DNA of 64,000 bases from Epiperipatus broadwayi (taxonomy: Eukaryota > Onychophora > Udeonychophora > Euonychophora > Peripatidae), in contig JAQFVV010000151.1 of NCBI GenBank assembly GCA_028023455.1, forward strand, positions 1,729,097 through 1,793,096, read 5' to 3'. This document shows positions 35,901 to 47,340 of the stretch, piece after piece. The position numbers and the translations under genes were made by a program. Position 1 is the first letter of the stretch. Each line of letters opens with the position of its first letter. Below the pieces are notes generated by a model, which had not been told where the DNA came from, did not search any database, and saw only the letters and a program-made list of their open reading frames with translations.

Positions 35901-38640
35901 TAAAGCATGATATTTTATCAATATAATAAAATTATTAAAAATATATTCTCAAAATCAATTCCTTGTTGAATATACATAAAATTCACACATGTGTATATAA
36001 AAAAAGTAATATGAATCAGTTATTAAATTCTTTCATAACAGTTTTTTTTAAAAAAATAATATCAATTCCTTGACAGCTCATAAGTTTTTTTTTACTTTTA
36101 CTCTTAATTAATTAGAAATGTTTTTTTAAAAATACACCATCAAATCTCCATGTTTTCAACTTGAGAAATGTTTTTAGAGATGAATCAATTCTTTACTTTT
36201 AAAAATTATTTACTTGTTTTACTTTCAAATTATAGATTTTAAATGTCATTTTAAGTAAATGATTAAAAGTAATATCATTCTCTCTATATATGTCACTTTT
36301 AAAATGCTATTTTAAAGGAATTTAGAATAATTCACCAGCTGCATTTTATGTAAATAAGATCTTGGTATGCTTATCTGTAGTTCTTTGCACATAGACAAAG
36401 CAGCATATATATATATCAATTCTTCAGCAAGCTGATTGACTCTCTTGGAAGCTGGTCTTGGTGAGACTGACTTATAGTCATCATAAGGAAAGGTATAATT
36501 TAGGTAACTGGTGACATTCAATCAGCTCCATTCAGTCTATTAGACTTCAGTCAAGATAGCTGTTTTGTCCACATTAGGGCTATAAAATACTGGAAAATGA
36601 CCCTTTTCCTTATGAATAAACTCCACTGTCATGAACTATGGAGCAGTTGCTGGACTTGCTTTCCTTCAGTTATCTCTTCAAGATATTTTTCTATAACTCT
36701 GAAAACCAACTAACACTCTAATCTTTTTAATCAACCCTTTTTATAGCTATGATGAGGTGGAAAAATACATTAACTTAAAGAATATTATTCCCATCTTTAT
36801 CAATTCACTTTAATCCCATTAAAAGTAACTGAAATTTTTTCAATATATAATCTATAAGCTTAACTTTAAAAAAGATTTCTAAAATAGAAAGTCATTTTAT
36901 CAAAAATGTGATCTACAAGCTTGACTTAAAAAAGATTTCTAAACTAAATAGTGGAATTTTTACAATTATCACTAGATCTATTTTAACATAAAATATGCTT
37001 GTTTTAATTTCAAAATCAGAATTCAATAAAAATGTTAATTAGACTTTGTTCTTTAAATGTCTATTTCATAATAAAATTTTAAATCAAAAATTATTTGATC
37101 CCTTATTATTATTCTAGTGGAATGTAGAAAATGTCTACAAAAAAAATTGACTGTTTATTTTTACTTTTCCTTTCGACTTTATATATATTTGTGCACACAC
37201 TACTATGTTGTTGTATGACATGAAACTCATAAGATTATAATATATATAAAATTGAAAAAAAAATTGAAATAAATAAACAAAAAATTTTTGTAAATATTTT
37301 CAATATTACACTAAAATAACAGTTGATTAAATAATTTGAATTAAAAAAAAATATTATAAATTAAACAAAATTTAGAAGAGGTGTATGTAATTAAAGTATT
37401 AATTTTATCAATGTAAATAATTTTACAAAGATTTTAATAATGTTATGTGTTTTATAGTTAATTATAGTATGTAATATTTAAGAATTTGTTATAGTTATTA
37501 TTGTTACCCAAATAAACAAATATTTTGATATAAATTTAGACTGATGGCTTTATTTTACTCAGAATTATTTTATCATAAAGTCGTATTGAAGTACATTAAT
37601 CATGTGGAATATTATAAAGGAAAAGAATTTGTGAAATTAATTTTTCATTAAAATAAATTGTAATTATTTAAGTAGTGTTATTTAAGAGCATCATATTTTA
37701 ATTGGAACTAATAATATCTTTGAAGTCACATTATTTTTATTTTAAAATTAATTTGAATTCATTCTTAGAATAAATTTAAGATGGTATATGAGTTTATAAG
37801 AGAGATGGTTATGGAAATACCTCAGCAAGTTTACATTTTATGTTAAGAAAAACAATATGTAGATTAAGTAATTTACTGAAGCGGCTAAAAAAAAAAGGCA
37901 AAGCTGTTCTAATTATTTTTTATAGTTTCTGATGATAGTAAAAGTATATTGTAATTTTATAAGTAAGGTGTGTGTGATGAAAATATGAGATAGTCAATAT
38001 AATTGAACCATTTATTTGGAAAGTAAGGTGGTAATAAAAAGTGTTAATTTCTTATATTATGGTTGTTAAAGCTATGTTGAAGTTATGAAAATGATTTGAT
38101 TCGTAGTTGCAACGTTAGGTGTGTTTATTATTAAGATTATTGGATCTTAATATAATCCCTCTTATTATTCAATCATCTTATAGGGAGTAATTGTTATTTT
38201 ATTATAAAAGAATAATTGTTGTCCTTGAGATATCCATACGGTTGTAAAAATTATAACGTATTTTAGAATACATTGAATTTCATTATTTTGTAAGTAATTT
38301 ATTAGATAAGTGAAAGAAAAGAAATCATTATTTTCAGTGAAAGATTATGTTAATCATTGTTGCTATTGTTGAGATTTTCCTAAAGAATATACTAAAATAA
38401 TGGCTGGAAGATTTTTACAATAGCTATGCCATTGGGAAGTTTATTCTATATGTTTTCTCAATGTTGAAACTGCTGTATTGTGATTGGCTCTTAAGTCTAC
38501 CGTATATGTTATATATGTTTCTAGTCAATTGTTAAGTCTCATACAGTAGTGTTTTTATATAGTTTATATTTTAATATCTGAGCTAAAATAGAATTGATTT
38601 GTATGTATGTGATGATTCAGTAGGGACAGGTTATAATATA
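35900..38640. other. Intergenic AT-rich DNA
   Basis: No gene or defined repeat is recognised. Two similar AAAGATTTCTAAA blocks near 36870 and 36930 form a short local duplication. Confidence 0.4.
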
Positions 38641-38649
38641 TAATTTGTC

Positions 38650-38880
38650 TTTGTTGTCAAGTTGCAATCTTTAGTGTCTATATAAGTATATTAGACCATT
38701 AATAAGGGTGGAATTCCACCCTTATTGTTAAAAGGTTGCCTTGACAACTGTTAGAAATTGATTGTTATTGATATGGGGATTGTCTAAGTGTTGACTTGTT
38801 TTTAATGATTAGTTATAAACCCATTTAACCTTGAGCATTATTACACTTATTATTTAAGGAATATTTTGGATGCAATTTCA
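38650..38880 (+). repeat. Family J repeat, copy 1
   Basis: Starts TTGTCAAGTTGCAATCTTTA and ends near TTTAAGGAATATTTTGGATG. GTTGTCAAG and CTTGACAAC form an outer 9-bp stem around two hairpins. One of these is a perfect 26-nt palindrome at 38701-38726 (half site AATAAGGGTGGAA). Further copies are at 38998, 44830 (minus) and 45030/46690. Confidence 0.75.
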
Positions 38881-38997
38881 AATTTATAATTGCAGTTTGT
38901 ACTGTTATAATTGACTATTTATTAGTCTGCATTCAGAATAAGTTTCATTTACTTGTTTAATTAAAGAGATTTATTTAAATTTCTTTGTATCAATAAT

Positions 38998-39165
38998 TTC
39001 AATCTCTGTGGTCAAGTTGCAATCTTTAGTGTCTATATAAGTATATTAGACAATTAATGAGTGAGATTCCACCCTTTATTGTTAAAAGGTTGCCTTGACA
39101 ACAATTAGAAATTGTTGATTGTTATTGGGATTGTCTAAGTGTTGATTGGTTTTTAATGTTATATA
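38998..39165 (+). repeat. Family J repeat, copy 2
   Basis: About 350 bases after copy 1 in the same direction, with the same order of blocks. The palindrome half sites have diverged (AATGAGTGAGA against CCACCCTTTATT). Confidence 0.75.
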
Positions 39166-39711
39166 TATATATATACATATGTTTAGATAGGACATAACTC
39201 AATCATTTTAGAATGAATTAAAAAGCAAAAAATTTACATTACTTAACTACCATTAATTATTATTTTTTATAGTATTTGAAATAACAATTGCCAATATCAA
39301 AATATTGGAGATCCAATCTAACCAGATAAGGGGAAAATCACTTACAAAAGTACATATATTGTAAGAGAATGGTATAGAATTTTTAAAGTGGTAGTTATTT
39401 GCAAAATAATGACTGGGACTGTACAAACTGAAGGGAAAAAAGATATTAGTTTTGCTTGTAAATTTAAATTTTATTCTATAATAAATAAAATTTTAATTCC
39501 TAAAACAATATTGTTTTTATGTTTCATTATAACTTTCAAAGTGCAAGACTATAAGAAGATTTGAAATACAGGCTTCATATACTTGCAGTTTAATTTCAAA
39601 TATAGGGGATTTGAACTCAGACTTTCAAGCACCCTTCAGCTATCCACACTATCTCATACCACTGAAACACATGACCACACACATGAAAAAAAGATAAATA
39701 ATTACCAATAA

Positions 39712-39745
39712 TTTCGTGCTTAACCAGCACTCATCTGTTGGTCCA
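39712..39745 (-). ncRNA. Hammerhead-like core (family D, left arm)
   Basis: On the minus strand: CAGATGA, stem II GTGCT/AGCAC with a five-base loop, then GAAA. The CCAA upstream can pair with TTGG downstream as stem I. Core position 4 has changed, and stem III is shortened. Confidence 0.4.
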
Positions 39746-39999
39746 GATTATCATCTCTCACACATCTATATAATCATCAGTGCTCAGTTTATATTAAGAT
39801 AGCAAATCTTCAAACTTTAATGGACAGAATTCAATCTACTCCAACCCCCAACTCTTCAACCATCAGCAGAATTTCAAGGGTATGGATGGCTGAAGAGTTG
39901 GGGGTTGAAGTACATTGAAGTCTGTCTATTAAAGTATGAAGATTTGCTATCTTAATATAAACTGAGCACTGATTATATATGTGTGTGGGAGATGATAAT

Positions 40000-40045
40000 C
40001 TGGACCAATTGATGGGTGCTGGTTTAGCATGAAATATGTGATTAT
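40000..40045 (+). ncRNA. Hammerhead-like core (family D, right arm)
   Basis: On the plus strand CCAATTGATGG is followed by stem II GTGCT/AGCAT and GAAA. It is the inverted partner of 39712-39745, with further core changes. Probably inactive. Confidence 0.3.
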
Positions 40046-40423
40046 TTATCTTTTCTACATGTGTGGTCATGTGTATCAGTGGTTTGAGATAGTGTGGATA
40101 GCTGAAGGGTGCTTGAAAATCTATGTTTAAATTCCCTATATAATATTATAATATATGGATTGTTTTTCATATACAGTGCTCAGAATTTATTTATTTATTA
40201 TTTAGCATATGGATTTTTTTTGACAACTTAATTGTTAATAAAATATAAAAAAAAACAGATTCCAACAAGGAGATGAATCTCCAGTGGCTTTATTTAGTCC
40301 TTCAATTCTGCCATTGTAATCACTGATTCGACAATCGTTAACTAGGTGGTTCATAATTTTTAAGCCAATAAACATCACATGACCACCACCTCTTATGCTT
40401 GTGTATAACTGTTGTTAAAACAG

Positions 40424-40781
40424 GCAAAACTCACTATATGTATTGCCATACACTACAAGCTAGAGTAATCAATGGATGCCAGAAGGCTTGTGCATAAAAT
40501 CCCCATCTAGTGCCTACTTGTCCAATATCCCGAGACTAGTTTCTGGCTTATGGCCTTCATCAGTGAGGAGCCTTGGATCTGAAAGCACTGCACCTAGATC
40601 TTAGAATCTAATGCAACCCTCCAGAAACAACCCTTTTATTTCCATTTAACTAGAAAACTAGTCTAGGGATATTGGATGAGTAGGCACTAGATGGGGATTT
40701 TATGCACAAGCCTTTGGGCATCCATTGATTACTCTAGCTTGTTGTGTGTGGCAATATATATAGTGAGTTTTGCCTGTTTCA
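40424..40781. repeat. Fold-back repeat, family B, full copy
   Basis: The left arm (40424-40542) and right arm (40653-40781) are inverted copies, both with AAACAGGCAAAACTCA-type ends and TTGTGCATAAAATCCCCATC. The 110-base centre completes a hammerhead-like motif with the left arm. Related copies are at 5384 and 12800. Confidence 0.85.
40529..40568 (-). ncRNA. Hammerhead-like motif (family B)
   Basis: On the minus strand: a perfect CTGATGA (40557-40563), stem II with GGC/GCC and an AUA loop, GAAA, a minimal stem III (AC/GU with a UA loop) and a GUC triplet. Stem I is CCTCA against TCGGG with one bulge and one wobble. In the 12.8-kb copy the same strand reads TTGAG, which pairs fully. Minimal stem III is known for hammerheads in Penelope elements. 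Confidence 0.5.
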
Positions 40782-40815
40782 CAATTTTTGTGATGGCTAC
40801 ATGTATATAGATCAT

Positions 40816-40907
40816 TAGTTGATAAATATCATTTATGAAACAAATAAAACCAATTTTCTTGTAGTTGATAAATATCATTTATGAAACAAATAAAACCAAT
40901 TTTCTTG
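40816..40907 (+). repeat. 46-bp tandem duplication
   Basis: The unit starting TAGTTGATAAATATCATTTA occurs at 40816 and 40862 without visible change. Recent local duplication. Confidence 0.9.
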
Positions 40908-40919
40908 ACTCTGTTGAAG

Positions 40920-41280
40920 TCTCCAAATCTAGTAGCTTTATTATTAGATCTGAGAGAAAAATCACTTCCATTTCTAACATCATGATTATTTGACAGTAAA
41001 TTATTGCTTTAACATCCTGTCATATCTAACCTTGCCTTCAAATAATGGACTAGTTCAGATTCCATCTTATCTAAATCAGATAGAGCATTCATCACCATGA
41101 ACCTATGCATATATAGATAGATAACGCATAGCCAATAGCAAGAAAGGGTAAATAGGCAATGATACTCATTGAATCTGAATTTCTACATTGAGGATGGGAA
41201 TCTGCAATAAATAGTCAATCTTTTTGAAAATAGGGGTCAGAGAAATACTGTCACAAAGCTGAAAGACAGAATCCATACAT
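40920..41280. other. Intergenic DNA, no gene
   Basis: No supported coding or repeat feature. Confidence 0.4.
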
Positions 41281-41289
41281 GTTCTATAG

Positions 41290-41688
41290 CAGAGGTCCCC
41301 AACCCTATGCCTGCGGGCACCATGGCATCCACAAACCATTTTATGTGTGCCCGCCGCTATCCGAACACGATAAAAAATTATTTATCTCATACAAATAAAT
41401 TTAATTTTTAAAATTTCTTATAAATTATTGTATTATATTGTAATCAAATTGTAAGGCATACTATACTTTTACAGCGTAAAAATATAAACATTAATTATAT
41501 GTTGAAATTTTATTTTTGAAATAAATATTTTTTTGTACATTATGTGTATTATTAACAATATCCAACTATAAATTTACATTGAAAAAATAAATGATGCCCG
41601 CCATCTAGTTGAAAAAAATAAATGGTGCCCACCACCTGGCCGGTATCATAGAATGTGCTCTTAAGTGCAAAAAGGTTGGGAACCCCTG
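41290..41688. mobile_element. hAT-type MITE with perfect 8-bp TSD
   Basis: 399 bp between identical TTCTATAG copies (41282-41289 and 41689-41696). The terminal inverted repeats are CAGAGGTCCCCAACC and CAGGGGTTCCCAACC, matching at 13 of 15. CAG ends with 8-bp duplications define hAT elements, and CAGGGGTCCCCAACC-like ends are common in the Charlie group. No transposase; non-autonomous. Confidence 0.93.
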
Positions 41689-42499
41689 TTCTATAGAGAA
41701 CTATTGTCGAACCTAAACAGCAGTATATACACTCTCCAGAGAATTAGTCACAAAGCTGAAAGATAGAATCTCTGTTCTCCAGTCACTAATAGTTAAGCTA
41801 AATGGTAGATGCAGAGAAGTAAGTCCACATTCAGGACTGGAAGCTGCTAGAACCAAAGTTGGGCATCAGGCAAGCTGTCACAGTACAGCCAGAAGTCTCA
41901 TCAAAGAAGTAGGAAACATATATGGGAAAATGCAGTCCCTTTTTTCATAATTCATCCCAGAACTTGTAACTATACCTCACCAAAATAGTAGGCAGAGAAT
42001 AGTTGTTGGTAAAATATATTGTAAATACGAGTATATATTTCTTTTAATATTCCGTAATAAATAGAATATTAGAAATGAACTTACAAGCGTTTGTATAAAT
42101 CCAGACTAAACACGACACATACAAAAGTATGGAAGACGGCCTTTATAAAACCTGCTCAGTAAGTAGTATATGCAACAAATAGTTTCACATGAAACCAAAT
42201 TTCATTTATGCAACAAATTATGAATACAGGGAATACAAACCCCAACTGGAAATAGTAGGTGACAGGATGCACTCGATATTTTGTTTTGTTTGGAAAAAGT
42301 ATTGCAATGGAAAAAAAAATTTGTTAAACTCAGAAATGGGATATAAACATTTAAAAGAAATCATATTAATAGAGGGTGGGTAGTATGTATATTAGTAATT
42401 TTTATTAGTTCCTTATTAGACTAGAGATTATCCAATAATGATTAATATTTCTGTAGTGGAATTTTCACATTATACCACTCACACAAGGTAGGGAATGTT

Positions 42500-42710
42500 T
42501 TCGATCTACTTTTAATATCTTGTGGAGGGATGTAATCATAACATGTGATCAATGACACGTGAAAAAGATCTATGATCACCAAGATGCACATTTTGTGCTG
42601 AACCAGCACTCATCAGTTGGGCCAGACCACAACGTCTTACACAATTCTTTGTCATTGTTCAGTATATATGTATAGCAAATTACTACAGTTTAATTGACAA
42701 GTATCAAATA
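42500..42710 (-). repeat. Family D repeat, single-arm copy
   Basis: Shares AACCAGCACTCATC, GGTCCAGA/GGCCAGA and CTTACAC-type blocks, and a TTCAGT..ATAT end, with the arms of the 39.6-kb fold-back. Carries the best family D hammerhead layout. Confidence 0.65.
42574..42628 (-). ncRNA. Type I hammerhead-like motif (family D, best copy)
   Basis: On the minus strand: distal stem I GGUC/GAUC, internal loop, proximal stem I CCAA/UUGG. The core is a perfect CUGAUGA and stem II is GUGCUG/CAGCAC with a 3-base loop. AAAA stands where GAAA is expected. Stem III is AUG/CAU and the cleavage triplet is AUC. All helices pair. The G-to-A change in the core should abolish cleavage in this copy, while the 39.7-kb copy keeps GAAA. 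Confidence 0.55.
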
Positions 42711-42719
42711 TATTATACA

Positions 42720-44820
42720 CGATTAAAATATAGGGTTCATCTCTTTGGAAAAGATAGCACAATGAAAAAGTAGGCGAGTTTGTAGATTTAAGTTAAAATA
42801 ATCATGGACTATAACTATTGGTAATTTTATTCACAATACTTCATCCAACATAAGTAATCTATACTCGGCATCATCTTTCCTTACGTAATAAAGATTAACA
42901 CACCACATTACGTATATTTATGGTTTTTCAGTGCAAATCTGACAAATCTTTTGCATTTTGGTTACAAAATTATTTCATTGAATAACGCTTAAAAATTAGT
43001 GCAATCAGGAAATTATTATTTTAACAATCAGAGGTGTGAGTGAATCTGGAGAGACAAGTCGCTCTAATAAGATAAAATTGATTTGTTTAATGTTGTACCC
43101 AGTAAATCTGTTACGGAAGTTAGACTTTCCCTCCCTCAAAAATCTTATATTCTGCAACAGCGCTCCTAAAACACTGTTCACATGCGAATATAGAGGGTTT
43201 GTTTTTCTAGTACAGAAATAAAATAATTTGAATAGAGTGCTTATTCGATATTTTAATTCTAATACTAATCTTGATCTTATTTATTACGATATTTTTGAAA
43301 TGCCTGCTAAATTTAATTGATAGCTAGATTCTCCAAAAATTTAATATATGTACTGTATTTATTATTTTGGTTGCGGCCCTGGGATATCTTTTTTTTAAAT
43401 GTAGCTCTTGGATTACTTAATATTGAATCTCCTGAATTTACACTATACTTATCTAACTTGTTATTTTTCATTATCCAATTATTTTTCCAGCCTCGGTCAT
43501 TAGATAAATACAATAGTGCCGGCGTTCCCGCATTGCGGAAATACAAAAAAAATCAAAAGGCGATACTTATTAATCCAGTATAAATAAATGCAATTTCTCC
43601 GATATTAATAATATTTAAATAATCTATATTTTTAACATTTTGAGGAATTTAAAAATGTAAATTTATTTTATATCTAAATACTACAAACTACTTTCACATG
43701 TAAAATGCTAGCATCCATTAACGATCATTAGAGGGCGCAATTATCAACTCGGACATGCGTAGATTGAAAACGTTTTAGGCTGGATGAAATCTTTTTTTAA
43801 GATCTTATAAAGATCTTTGGATTTAAACAGGTTTATATTATTTTTTATTTGAAATATTATAATAATAGATGCAAGTTTGAAATTATTGTAATTTAATAAA
43901 GAAAAATATGACTTTTTAGATTTAAGCAAATAATTGTCAAAGAATATGTTGTACATTTTACGTGAATTTTTATTATAAATATTTTATTTATTTTCCTGAT
44001 GTTGTTTGTAATAACGAACTACTATATTTTACGTAATTAATTTTCTAAGAAGGTAATATAAACTATGGTTTTATTATCAATTTAATTGTTATGAAATAAT
44101 TATAATTTGTACATTTAAGTAAGTGGTTATGTTTAAATTTTTATTAAATGTCAACGTTTCCATTGCTTAATAATTTACAAAAGAGTATTTAATATAACAT
44201 TTAAGTAAAAATGACAGAATTGTATTAATTCATCCGTCTCTTCTCAATCACTATTCAGAAAACGAACTTCAAATTTTCTACCAACATATTTCTGTTAGGA
44301 CTATTTTAATACATCTATCATTTTAATTTTTGACCGTGTTTGTGTAATATTGATTTTAGCTATGAAATGTCATTTATCTAAGAACGGATGCATCCAAATT
44401 TTTTCCTTTGAACTTACTAAATCTAAGTTTTGATAAAATGGGTACCGGTAATATTGCGCACTTCAAACTTTTAATATTGAAAAATATTGACCTTTTATCG
44501 TTGTACTTTTCCAAAAATCTATAGATAGGTTAAATTTTAACGAATACAACACCATGCAAGCCTCGTATGCATGATTTACCTTTCCAAAAAATATTAAACA
44601 GTCACCTGCCTGTTTTATTCAATGTTTTTTTATGTCGTGAGTTTTATTAGGGCATTGTATTATATTCATCCCCAGGTACAGATGCTATCTCATTCTGATT
44701 TTGAAGCGTTCGTATTAATCAACATTTTAACATTTGCTTCTATGAATTATTTTTGCTATTAGCTATACTCCTTCCTTTGTTATTTTCATCATTGCTATTA
44801 CTACAATTATTTATAAATTT
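42720..44820. other. Intergenic DNA, nothing recognised
   Basis: No homologous coding sequence can be named. Slightly more CpG occurs near 43690-43770 (GAGGGCGC, CTCGGACATGCG), but a promoter cannot be supported. Confidence 0.4.
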
Positions 44821-44829
44821 ATTGAAAAT

Positions 44830-44990
44830 AATGAATACTTAAACCAGACCAATGTCAATAACAAATTTAATCTGTTGTCAAGGCAACCTTTTAACAATAA
44901 AGATGAAATCCCACCCTTATTTATGGTCTGATATATTTTTATGACACTAAAGATTGCAACTTGACCACAGAGTGAAATTATTGATACAAA
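44830..44990 (-). repeat. Family J repeat, minus-strand copy
   Basis: The reverse complement reads GGTCAAGTTGCAATCTTTAG, then AATAAGGGTGGGATTTC, then GGTTGCCTTGACAACAG, in the same order as 38650-38880. Confidence 0.7.
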
Positions 44991-45029
44991 GAAGTTTAAA
45001 TGAACTTCATTAAATAGGTAAATATAACC

Positions 45030-46900
45030 TGTTTTGAAAGTTGCAATCTTTATTATCTATATTGTAACGGGAATTACCTGACCTTAAACTTTTTGACTTT
45101 TGCAACTTGAACTTTTTATTTTTTTTACAATTTTTAAAACTTTCTAAGTATTTATTCTAATTTTCTAAAATCATATGTTTGCGAAAAAGACCTTTTTTAA
45201 AAACCCATTACTCAAGCAGGAGAGTAAATATGATTAATACTTACATATCAATCATACCCCCGGTCAGATCGTGATTTAATAAAATATTAAACCGACAGTC
45301 ATTTTTCCAGACCAAAGTAGCTCCCCGGCTGCATGAAACGTGAAATATCCCATGGGGAAATTTATAACTGGTTTAAAACCCAGGGCACTGTCCAATACCT
45401 AGATTGGAACTCATGAGATGGCGCTAACATGTTTCAAGCGCTTGACCCATGGCTAGTTCATCACACGAGACTGGCTACACATTTGCTTATGAATGGAGAG
45501 AGAGACGGAAAAACGACATTAATAATTTTAAACAAAATTTATTTTAAAAACAATGATAATAATTATGAATGTAATAATAATAAGACATAATTAAAATGTA
45601 AACACATAAGAAATAATATACATTTAACAAATTTTGCATGCTTATGATAACGAATTAGATTTAAAAGTTTTTATCCTGATATCAATAAATATTTATCTAG
45701 GATTTATAGCACTGCTTTTAGACTTTATTTGTCATTTCAACATTGTCTTTGTAGCGGTTCTATTAGTCTTTAATTTCCATGGTAGGTATCATCGTTCTTG
45801 GATTTTTTTGTAGTTGTAGTTGGATTGTAGTTATAGTTGGGTGATCACCCCTTTTGTCCTCGGATCCGGTTAGTTTCTTGGTCCTGGCATTGGTATTTCT
45901 AACTGAAAGACAGCTTCTTGGTTTCTTGTTCTTGGTGGTCTGGTTTACATAATTTTCACTTAAATTTAGTAGGGCGGGTTGAAACTTTGACAGAAGGCGA
46001 GTCAGAGTAATTTGTTACACCATTTTGCTAAATGGCACATGGGAGAAAAGCGGAGAAAACAACTGAACACTTAATTCAAACTTAACAACTGAACTCAACT
46101 CCAATTGACTCTGGCTGAACTCAACTCAACTGAAGACTAGAGAATGTGTGCCTTTTATATTACTCTGACCCCACCTTTGCTCGAGTTTTTACCACATTAT
46201 CAATACATTTTATCTCTTAAAAAAAAATTTAATTATAATTTCCATTTCTTTATTTTCTGTTTTTAATTTTAATTACAGATATTTGAATTAGTTGAACTAA
46301 TCAGTCTGGAATTTTATTCTCCAGAGCCTGATTATTTTTGAACAAACTATTTAATTAATCATAAGAAACCCTTTGATTATTTTAATTAAAAACATTTTTT
46401 TTTTTTGTCTTGCACGATGCTATGACACATAAAAAAAAAAAAACACTTTTTTTCTTAAAGAAAAATTTTGACCGATAATAATGTATAAAAGAAAGACAAG
46501 CTATAATTATTAATTTCTAACTTATCTCTAAATTTTTCCTCTATTTTTTTAACTATTGAATTATGATATATTTTTTTTAAATTTTATATATTTTTTTTAT
46601 AAATATAAATAAAAAACTACAAGTGAATTATGTAACTCGTATGTACACACGCACTTGCGCAACGCATGTATATACATATTGTACAATATAAATATATCGG
46701 ACTGTAAATAAGGGTGGGATTCCACCTTTATTGAAAAAAAAAAGAAAGGAGGTTGGTTGCCTTGACAACAGATTGATATTGTTGATTGTTATTGATATTG
46801 GTCTGATTTAAGAGTTGACTGCTTTCAATCAGTTTACATTTATTGACCTATCTAGCCTTGAGCACTATTAGATCAATGATTTATAGTATTTAAAGGAATA
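45030..46900 (+). repeat. Family J repeat split by an insertion
   Basis: AAAGTTGCAATCTTTATTATC at 45039-45059 is the left part. GGACTGTAAATAAGGGTGGG and the rest resume at 46698. The two halves join into one J copy if 45063-46685 is removed. Confidence 0.7.
45063..46685 (-). mobile_element. Candidate solo LTR nested in a family J repeat
   Basis: 1623 bp, beginning TGTAACG and ending TGTACA on the plus strand, with ATAT on both sides. The split J copy defines the borders independently. It has no coding sequence and contains TTTATTTTAA, GGAGAGAGAGACGG and multiple AACTGAACTCAACT words. Orientation is inferred from similarity in layout to the Gypsy LTRs. A second fragment of the family is at 32020. 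TG...CA ends and a 4-bp duplication fit a solo LTR. Confidence 0.55.
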
Positions 46901-47035
46901 GATCATTAAATGTCACAGTTTTGACCGATCATAATTAACCATCCTCTATTAATCTTATATAAGTCTGCTCAAACAATTATTTACACAGTGAAACTCATCT
47001 TAAATTCAGTTCCAAATCGCACTTTAATGTTTTTT

Positions 47036-47340
47036 TATATAATGAGCATGAATAGCTCTTAACAAACTTTTCCGAATATCCCTATCTTCAGATCGGTTTC
47101 TAGCTGCTGGCTGTCGTCAGTGAAGCACTAAAATATTTAGACATTAGATCTAAAAATACCAACTCAATCCCAAAATTTATCTAATGGTTAACTATTAAGT
47201 AGAAAATTTGAATTTTTCAGACATCTCTAGGTCTTCAGATTCAGCTATCTAACTTAAAATTCAGATACACCATATATTAATAGCTTTAGCAATATAACAT
47301 CACCAAAGCCTTAAGAGTATCAGTACATTAATGATTGTAC
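47036..47340 (-). repeat. Family A repeat, monomer copy
   Basis: Matches 18410-18660 at its start (ATAATGAGCATG, AATAGCTCT.AACAA). It matches the 420-bp tandem repeat through CACCATATA, AATATAACATC and CCTTAA-type blocks to its end. Confidence 0.7.
47075..47139 (-). ncRNA. Hammerhead-like motif (family A monomer)
   Basis: On the minus strand: proximal stem I CUUCA/UGAAG, fully paired but different in sequence from the 26.4-kb copy; core CUGACGA, a perfect match to CUGANGA; stem II with a central AGC/GCU; GAAA; then a shortened stem III ending in AUC. The distal parts of stem I (AAUAUUUU and GGGAUAUU) can pair too. Confidence 0.45.

Larger units (their letters stand above)
39605..40135. repeat. 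~530-bp fold-back repeat, family D
   Basis: Two arms of about 260 bp are inverted copies meeting near 39868. The outer ends contain TTTCAAGCACCCTTCAGCTA and its complement, the inner ends CCCCCAACTCTTCA and its complement. Each arm contains a hammerhead-like core. A single-arm copy is at 42500-42710. Confidence 0.85.

Noticed and set aside
43036-43583. Open frames of 61-88 codons on both strands
   Set aside because: Overlapping frames in AT-rich DNA without recognisable motifs, splice sites or conservation I can see.
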